From: a virus
Virus record (IMG/VR): IMGVR_UViG_3300035670_000572
Coordinates: 1-39,169 of that record
Direction: 5' to 3' (one strand)
DNA: 39,169 nt
The first letter of the stretch is position 1; each line of letters begins with the position of its first letter. A program made the translations under genes and the position numbers. Shown here one piece after another: positions 35,701-39,169 of the stretch. A model generated the notes under the pieces. The model was not told the DNA's origin, did not search any database, and saw nothing but the letters and a program-made list of their open reading frames with translations.

Positions 35701-37449
35701 ATAAGGTGGGAACCACATAACTCTACCACCATTTGGACCTCTTTCACAATATGGTAAATCATTAACAGTAAAACCCGGTGTATTCGATGATTTCCAAGCT
35801 AAGTTTTCAATTGAAAACATGTATTTTTTAGCATAAAACCCATCAACACCTTTAGCCATATTCGTACTACCGGCAAAATCACGTTGTCCATTAGACATTG
35901 GTGCAATGTTTAAATTCCAAGGAGTTGACATCACACTACCGTCAAACTTTCTAATATTACCCGTTCGTTTCATTGTGTCAGAATAATTAAAGTACGACCT
36001 GTCTTTAGTCCATACTCTACAAAATTCAACCCCACTCTCTTCTCCTGTGAATTTATCCGTATATTTTACCGCAGAACCTCTTGACATTAATACATCACCC
36101 TCTCTAAAGACTCTACTTGTTTGGTCAATAACATTTGCAACATGTGAACGTGATGCACCACCATCTGTTGGTAGTGTTTCTAAAATTTCCTGTGTATATC
36201 CTAATATGGAATCTTCTCTAAATGAAAAATTATTAGAAAGTGAATCAGATATTTCTGTTTGTTGACTATCCCATTCTTTATTGTTTACTCCTAATTTATT
36301 TTTTGATTTAGAACTAATCCAAGTTAATTTACCACCTAATCCACCACCTTCACTAACATTTAATTTTCTTTGGAATAATTCGGCTTGAACTGGGTCAAAC
36401 ATTAAACTTAAGTAATAATTACTACGAACGGTTCTATCGTTAAAATCGTTCATGGCGTACTTAACATCGTTACCTCTGTCATCACCAATATATGCAACAC
36501 CCCTTGGTGCTTCGACACCTAATAAGTTTTTCACTCCTTGAGCGGCTTGGTCAACAAAGTTGAATATTTTTGAACTGTTTTGTGACCTAGCGGTTGTTGT
36601 ATAATTCGGTGCATATTTTGAATATGATAAATTATCGTATAGTACAGATTTTTGACCATCTCCCATATATTCAATCAATAAATCTGATGGTTTTCTTGAA
36701 AGTTGTGGTCTTCTTTGTATTCCTAATAATGAACCTAATGCACCTGTAGCATCCTGAAAAACTTTACCTAACTCGGTATTAGCAACAGGTCTTATATTAA
36801 TTGGGTTTCTTGGGTCAGTTAAATAATCACCCGGTATTTCAGACCATGGTAATGTTAAACCTGCGGCAACTTGAACAAAGTCAATTACCTTTCCGGGTAA
36901 TGTTTTTGCAACTGTTATTTTATTATTTGGTTCGACCAATGGTTCTCTACCTGTAATAATATTAGATGCTGTTGCGGTGTTACCGTTTAAAGCATCTAAT
37001 AATCTAACTCTACCGTTTGTTGATGCACTTATATTTTGTGCAACTCTAGATAATACAGGTCCGTCAGAGCTCGATAGATATCTACCAGCAAACCTCATTA
37101 ATTCAGATTCCCTATCTAAATTATTTTGATTAAATACACCTATTAAAGTATGGTCTTGTATTTCAAAATAAGGGTATAATGATAAATTAGCTCTTCTTGG
37201 TAATGTGTTTAATTCTTCTCTTACTGAATATTCTAATGGTTTATATACATTACCATTTGATACTTGTGTTAGTTGGGTTTGTCTATTGTCATCAACACTA
37301 CCTAATTCAATGTTTGCTGTGTCACTTAAATTTTGAATAGAATAATTACCTGAGGTATATGTTTGAGGACCATTTGGTTGGTTCAAAGTTTTACCTAAGA
37401 TAAAATCTCTAAATCTTTTTGTTGAATCAAAATCTAAGTATGTTGGCAT
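32719..37449 (-). CDS. Very large tail/baseplate protein, 1576 aa
   Basis: The protein starts MPTYLDFDSTKRFRDFILG at 37449. The first 500 residues are polar and mostly beta-like. A segment near 610-650 (YQNTERSGQISFKVVVDHPSIL) and one near 1120-1160 (VNITFDDATWDLNPEGIGVQ, then PMIANVSLQINFIGG) resemble the tube-like strands found in tail tube/initiator or hub-adjacent proteins. A Pro/Lys linker (VPKPEPKPQLP, about 700-710) separates an N-terminal half from the rest. Thr-Gly-Thr-Thr turns recur (YTGTTINQL; YTGTTSNSK). The C-terminus is Lys/Asn rich. Adjacent genes are a tape-measure-like and a gp53-like gene, so a tail-tube-initiator/baseplate role is likely, with no exact family recognised. 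Confidence 0.8.
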   Translation of the reverse strand: MPTYLDFDSTKRFRDFILGKTLNQPNGPQTYTSGNYSIQNLSDTANIELGSVDDNRQTQLTQVSNGNVYKPLEYSVREELNTLPRRANLSLYPYFEIQDHTLIGVFNQNNLDRESELMRFAGRYLSSSDGPVLSRVAQNISASTNGRVRLLDALNGNTATASNIITGREPLVEPNNKITVAKTLPGKVIDFVQVAAGLTLPWSEIPGDYLTDPRNPINIRPVANTELGKVFQDATGALGSLLGIQRRPQLSRKPSDLLIEYMGDGQKSVLYDNLSYSKYAPNYTTTARSQNSSKIFNFVDQAAQGVKNLLGVEAPRGVAYIGDDRGNDVKYAMNDFNDRTVRSNYYLSLMFDPVQAELFQRKLNVSEGGGLGGKLTWISSKSKNKLGVNNKEWDSQQTEISDSLSNNFSFREDSILGYTQEILETLPTDGGASRSHVANVIDQTSRVFREGDVLMSRGSAVKYTDKFTGEESGVEFCRVWTKDRSYFNYSDTMKRTGNIRKFDGSVMSTPWNLNIAPMSNGQRDFAGSTNMAKGVDGFYAKKYMFSIENLAWKSSNTPGFTVNDLPYCERGPNGGRVMWFPPYDLKVSEQNNARWESNTFLGRPEPIYTYQNTERSGQISFKVVVDHPSILNLLVKEHFKGMSDEEADNYINAFFAGCEELDFYDLIRRYSTITADDAKLIKEYLEKKTDTELIKKYRIETDELVEPQPVPKPEPKPQLPLEINLSLNFANDNPDQRSTKTTATSKYETYYNVIHNEHYTGTTINQLDEVLRELYTGTTSNSKAAKNDKNVLHGKPTITSSEAEQFITTIKNDLQKEFNEAFSGYTEYSTKLGTLKNDISGGTVGDITVGILSSTSAVADNGYNYKLSLRRSHSIVLDIVDKLKNGGANPTIKWPTTVSGSKSTTSEVEVEVSFKDLGYTEREGKIIFKTLSAGEEYVNERNQNCGKQNFQFVYNGKTLKDVAPVAFGCRQSSVRIKYTPKLNKQTDEKPTPIEGTPTRTRLVPDGTIESTPKRKRIPIDPIKRIIMKTLSECYYFQKLEESDPVVFKSLKEKLKYFHPGFHSTTPEGLNARLTFVQQCIRPGDTIPIKGISDEKDLNARNTTFGPPPICVLRVGDFYHSKIIIRDVNITFDDATWDLNPEGIGVQPMIANVSLQINFIGGQGLEKPIERLQNALSSNFYANTEMYDERSISSNGLLGGVSPEYTKEFLEEILKPRQDAPDSENKTDGNELSKGTYIGVLTDSFLDYTELIKSSYTLTENYFIQYDELYNNIVTKYGPIVSSMFLHPTYRTINNFDVYNSLLGSPTPIQLFGEYRKGRELSVLQRHFKSSITDTIENSNLCEIFGFDKELTQPKINKANELLNPYVKKLIGSKIDESSNLLTNSDFEKTRNEIIDIFDRTNFLIKYGYDSKLEGEMIMKSSLSGYTSNMIYDEIESNIEYITNNTEKMYEDLDDTSINFFSPTINTSVLTEVLSVLLKDDMKLIMNDVFGVDKTIFDEKTIKKLEKRFEKFITTVDTKKFKFKKFKGRKNDTKVTFKINVTEENTETNGSVDDIKKILSPKVNISNDKLNFYKIKK

Positions 37450-37463
37450 TATTTTCTTTTACT

Positions 37464-37471
37464 AATAAATA
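37464..37471 (-). promoter_or_regulatory. TATTTATT element upstream of 1576-aa gene (candidate late element)
   Basis: Coding-sense TATTTATT lies 14 bases before ATG 37449, followed by AGTAAAAGAAAATA, an A-rich leader without a Shine-Dalgarno sequence. It shares the octamer with the 304-aa, 1445-aa and gp25-like genes. Confidence 0.22.
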
Positions 37472-37486
37472 GGTATAATTAAAAAA

Positions 37487-39169
37487 TTATTGTGACGTAT
37501 AAGGATATAAGAAACTTCCTTCTTGTCTACTAAGTACGTCATTCCATATTGATTGGGAACTTGTCATACTTCTTTCAACAGCATCCATCACAGGTTGGGT
37601 ATGTTTCAGTGTTAATTGATGTTCAACTACTGTTTTTTGTGGTTGTTGTTGTGTTTGGGACTCTTGTTTTTTCTTATTTTCTAATTCTTTTTGTTTTTCA
37701 AGTGTCATATTACCACTCGCATCACCAAATCTAACATCAGCCGTCTTCATTTTAAGGTCAATGTTAAATTTATTTTTTAACATGGTCTCCATCTCACCTA
37801 ACCATTCGACACTATTTCTACCCATTTCTTGGGTTTCTTTTGCAATACTTTTTAAATCAAAACCTGCAATATTTCCTGCGGCCTCCGCAGCTCTACCTCC
37901 TTGTAATCTTAGGTATGCAGCAACAAAATTGACGTCTCTTTTAATGTTTTCAATAGCAGTTGCTTGATTTCGTACAATATCGTTTTCACTTAATTGTTTG
38001 AATTCATCTTGATATTGCATTAATAGTCTTGCTTGATTCTCATCTAAATCCTTTAACGCAATTTCATTTTTACCAAATTTTTCTTTTAAAAATTCACTTT
38101 GTAATTCGATGGTCATTTGACCACCTTTCATTTGGGCCAAATTGGTAATGAATCTTTGTTGGTCTTCGTCTAATCGTAAACCTCTTGATAATAATTCTCC
38201 AGCCGAGGAACCTCTTTCAGCGGCGGCTATTGCACCTTTTGATAATTCTTGGTAACTAATTCCTAAAGAATCGGCCATAGCCTTAGCTCTTCTCAAATTA
38301 ACCCCCGTAATTTCAAATCTACCTTGTTCTGTGTTATATGTTGCTAAACCACCGGCAGCACCGATTAATGCGTCTTGTAATCCTTCCACATTATTTGTGG
38401 CCATATACATTAATTTAAGTGGGTCATTGAAATCTCCGATAGCTCCACCTAAAACTTGTAAATTCGCCGATAAATCAATTGCCCCTTCTGGACTCATCAC
38501 TTTTTCAGCAATTTTAAAAGTCTCCTCCATACTCATTCTAAATTCGGTAGCCTTTCTAACCATATCAGAGAGACCATTAATACCGTTTTTAAAACCATAT
38601 TCATTTAGTTTACCTATACTTCTTGATAATTCTAATGTTGTTGTTTGTGCTCTTAAACCTAATTGTAAAGAACGATTACCCGCTTCGGATATTTTTTCTT
38701 GTGCATCTGCAGCACCCAAACCTACTTTTTCAAATTCGGGATACATTGCAACCAAATCTTGTAAATTACCAACATATGCGGCGGCGATTTCTCCGGCTCT
38801 TTCAAAGGTTTGTTGATTAATTAATGCAAACCTACCTGTTTGTGTAACTAATTTAGTTGCCGATTCTGCTAATTCACCAAAACTAATACCAAGTTGTAAT
38901 AATCTTGGGTTAGCTTTGGTTATTTCTTCTCTAAAATCTTTTGATAATTGTCCTGTTAGACCGGCCTCAGTATTAACTTTTCCAAGTAACGCCGTCTGTT
39001 GTTCAAAATATTCACCTAAACTTTTACCAATAATATCAACTAATCCCCCACCAATTGAACTTAAATCTTTTAATTTACCTGACGCACTATCATAAAATAA
39101 ACCAAAAGCATCACTAACTCCAATCATTTCTTGTTGTAATGATGAAAATGTTTTACCGGCTTCTTGTGT
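37487..39169 (-). CDS. Tape-measure-like tail protein, C-terminal 560 aa (5' end outside window)
   Basis: The frame stays open from the right edge through an in-frame ATG at 39127, with 14 more codons (TQEAGKTFSSLQQE) upstream of it in the window. The true start therefore lies outside. The chain is helical and Ala/Gly/Leu rich (LQVLGGAIGDFNDPLKLMYMA; IGAAGGLATYN; GSSAGELLSRGLRL), with the MSMEETFKIAEKVMSPEGAIDLSANLQ pattern typical of tape-measure proteins. The C-terminus has a Lys/Gln-rich linker (ENKKKQESQTQQQPQK) and ends SFLYPYTSQ. Tape-measure proteins set tail length and occupy the tube lumen. The gene precedes tail and baseplate genes, which supports the call, but a large non-tape-measure tail protein cannot be excluded. 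Confidence 0.7.
   Translation of the reverse strand, partial: TQEAGKTFSSLQQEMIGVSDAFGLFYDSASGKLKDLSSIGGGLVDIIGKSLGEYFEQQTALLGKVNTEAGLTGQLSKDFREEITKANPRLLQLGISFGELAESATKLVTQTGRFALINQQTFERAGEIAAAYVGNLQDLVAMYPEFEKVGLGAADAQEKISEAGNRSLQLGLRAQTTTLELSRSIGKLNEYGFKNGINGLSDMVRKATEFRMSMEETFKIAEKVMSPEGAIDLSANLQVLGGAIGDFNDPLKLMYMATNNVEGLQDALIGAAGGLATYNTEQGRFEITGVNLRRAKAMADSLGISYQELSKGAIAAAERGSSAGELLSRGLRLDEDQQRFITNLAQMKGGQMTIELQSEFLKEKFGKNEIALKDLDENQARLLMQYQDEFKQLSENDIVRNQATAIENIKRDVNFVAAYLRLQGGRAAEAAGNIAGFDLKSIAKETQEMGRNSVEWLGEMETMLKNKFNIDLKMKTADVRFGDASGNMTLEKQKELENKKKQESQTQQQPQKTVVEHQLTLKHTQPVMDAVERSMTSSQSIWNDVLSRQEGSFLYPYTSQ

Noticed and set aside
1-39169. tRNA, integrase, insertion sequence or origin
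   Set aside because: None was seen when reading both strands; gaps are too short for tRNAs apart from the nrdA-gp25 gap, which lacks a cloverleaf.

Overview
The window is a stretch of a large contractile-tailed (T4-like, myovirus-type) bacteriophage genome. All 23 supported genes lie on the minus strand, so they read from the right edge to the left. They are packed with 1-17 base overlaps or very short gaps, and no gene-free stretch reaches 300 bases. The DNA is A+T rich (about one third G+C by eye). Start codons are preceded by A-rich leaders (AAAAG, TAAAAG) rather than GGAGG-type Shine-Dalgarno sequences. That fits a host in the Bacteroidota, but this is inference and nothing here names the host or the phage. 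The outermost genes at both edges are cut by the window.

Layout in direction of transcription. (1) 39169-26324, tail and baseplate module A: the C-terminal part of a tape-measure-like protein, a 1576-aa tail/baseplate protein, a small gp53/LysM-like wedge protein, a 1947-aa hub-like protein and two small unknown or acidic proteins, followed by a Dps-like four-helix candidate (25345-25716) and a terminator. (2) 25244-17045, DNA module: gp32-like ssDNA-binding protein with its own terminator, UvsX/RecA recombinase, FEN-family 5' nuclease, a small unknown protein, gp41/DnaB-type helicase, and class Ia ribonucleotide reductase (nrdB then nrdA), ending in a GC-richer structured 3' region and a strong terminator. 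(3) 16882-1, baseplate/fibre module B: gp25-like wedge protein, gp6/baseplate-J protein, a 1445-aa virion protein, a small protein with a caspase/CHAT/DUF4347-like pattern, four more virion-type proteins (one with a PKD domain), and a protein of more than 1660 aa. That last protein has a tail-protein-I-like N-terminal half and ends in a long Thr-Pro repeat running off the left edge.

Together the genes make precursors (RNR), replicate and recombine DNA (helicase, UvsX, SSB, 5' nuclease) and build the tail and baseplate. The least explained parts are the Thr-Pro repeat stalk with Cys-containing spacer modules, the caspase-like small protein inside the baseplate operon, the structured RNA candidate downstream of nrdA, a T-G-x-T tetrapeptide signature recurring across the virion proteins, and an AATAAATA/TATTTATT element in front of structural genes. 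I saw no tRNA, CRISPR array, insertion sequence, integrase or replication origin.
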